Source: Stercorarius parasiticus (lineage: Eukaryota > Chordata > Aves > Charadriiformes > Stercorariidae). Taken from it: a stretch of 64,000 nucleotides of DNA. The notes under the pieces were generated by a model, which made no database searches, was not told the origin of the DNA, and saw only the letters and a list, made by a program, of their open reading frames with translations. The stretch spans positions 118,236 to 182,235 of the forward strand of contig VWZL01001960.1 in NCBI GenBank assembly GCA_013396915.1, written 5' to 3'. Made by a program: the position numbers and the translations under genes. The stretch's first letter is position 1, and the number at the start of each line of letters is the position of its first letter. Shown here one piece after another: positions 63,317 through 64,000 of this stretch.

Positions 63317-64000
63317 GATCACAGAATGGTAGGGTTTGGAAGAGACCTCTGGAGATAATGTAGTCCAACATGCCTTGCCAGATTTAATTCCAAGTGGGCC
63401 TTAGCCTTCTGCATTGCCTCTCTGTATACTCTGACAGCGTTCCTATGTTCCTCCCAAATGGCCGGTCCTTCTTTCCACACTCTGTAAACCTTCCTCTTTC
63501 ATTTCAGTTTTTCCAGAAGCTCTTTGCTCATCCGTGCAGGTCTCCTGCCTCCTTTGCTTGATTTCTTACTCATATGGATGCATCAGGCTTGAACTTGGAG
63601 GAAGTGGTGCTTGAATATTAATCAGCTCTCTTGGACTCCCCTACCTTCTAGTGCACTAACCCATGGGATTCCTCCAAGGAGGTCTTTGGTGAGGTCAAAG
63701 TTAGCTCTCCTGAAGTCCAGGGCTGTAATCCTACTTATTGCCCAACTTCTTACACGCAGGATCTTGAACTCCACCATCTCATGGTTACTGCAGTCAAGAG
63801 TGCCCCCAGCCTTCACATCTTGAACCAGTCGTCCTTTGTTTGTTAGTACAAGGTCCAGCAGCACACCTCTCCTCGTTGGCTTCTCCACCATCTGTGTCAA
63901 AAAGTTATCATCAGTGCTCTGCAGAAATCTCCTGGACTGTGTGTGCCTGGCTGTGTTGCCTTTCCAGCAAATATCAAGGTGGTTAAAGTCCCCCATGAAA
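63317..64000 (-). mobile_element. CR1 LINE with internal deletion, running off the right edge (antisense)
   Basis: The lowest 55 bp (63317-63371, 'gatcacagaatggtagggtt' through 'gtagtccaac') are the reverse complement of the CR1 3' tail. Directly after it the sequence jumps into the middle of ORF2, the region after the endonuclease, and continues upstream to the window end. The reverse transcriptase and C-terminal region that should lie between are missing, roughly 2 kb. The 5' part of the element lies beyond 64000. Confidence 0.9.
63622..63996 (-). pseudogene. CR1 ORF2 endonuclease C-terminal part (fragment)
   Basis: This 124-codon open frame starts 'MGDFNHLDICWKGNT' and contains 'DNFLTQMVEKPTRRG', 'LDLVLTNK' and 'SNHEMVEFKI'. 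These are the conserved elements of the C-terminal half of the CR1 endonuclease, including the catalytic 'D-F-N' and the 'S-N-H-E' (SDH-type) element, in which the usual Asp is Asn. It ends 'ALEGRGVQES', after which the frame is lost near 63620. The Met is internal to ORF2 and the true start lies beyond the window. The missing RT makes this copy inactive. Confidence 0.85.

Noticed and set aside
1..64000. Bacterial-type systems, CRISPR arrays, operons
   Set aside because: The window is vertebrate: spliced exons, CR1 LINEs and an LTR. No regularly spaced direct repeats with unique spacers were seen.

Overview
This is a vertebrate, almost certainly avian, genomic window. The evidence is AT-rich non-coding DNA, numerous CR1 LINE copies (including the bird-typical 3' end with ATTCTATG-like terminal repeats), an avian-type endogenous retroviral LTR, and two coding exons of the Golgi alpha-mannosidase II gene MAN2A1 on the + strand. 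The species cannot be named from the sequence. The window is low in gene content; nearly all short open frames are chance frames or lie inside repeats.

Layout: 1-31.6 kb is upstream intergenic DNA with no recognisable host gene. It holds an old CR1 relic (about 0.76-1.89 kb), a both-ends-truncated CR1 piece with an open reverse-transcriptase frame (10.6-11.4 kb), and some simple repeats. About 31.65-32.96 kb is a CpG island with GC boxes, interrupted by a 580-base run of N (32195-32774). This is the expected MAN2A1 promoter and first-exon position. The first coding exon (cytoplasmic tail and transmembrane anchor) is not readable and probably lies in the gap. Intron 1 runs to 45099 and holds a CR1 3' end and an older L3/CR1-like relic. 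Exon 2 (45100-45360) encodes the lumenal stem; exon 3 (55904-56048) encodes the start of the catalytic domain, including the His and Asp zinc ligands. Intron 2 contains a large antisense CR1 whose 3' two kilobases are present twice in tandem, the copies separated by a single N, followed by an LTR. Intron 3 runs off the right edge and contains CR1 pieces and an A/C-rich low-complexity tract.

The window therefore describes the 5' part of one Golgi N-glycan-processing gene in a repeat-bearing bird genome. No new biological system was found. The most useful observations concern assembly (missing exon 1, probable false 1994-bp duplication) and CR1 structure (open RT frame, internal deletions, esterase-like ORF1 remnant).
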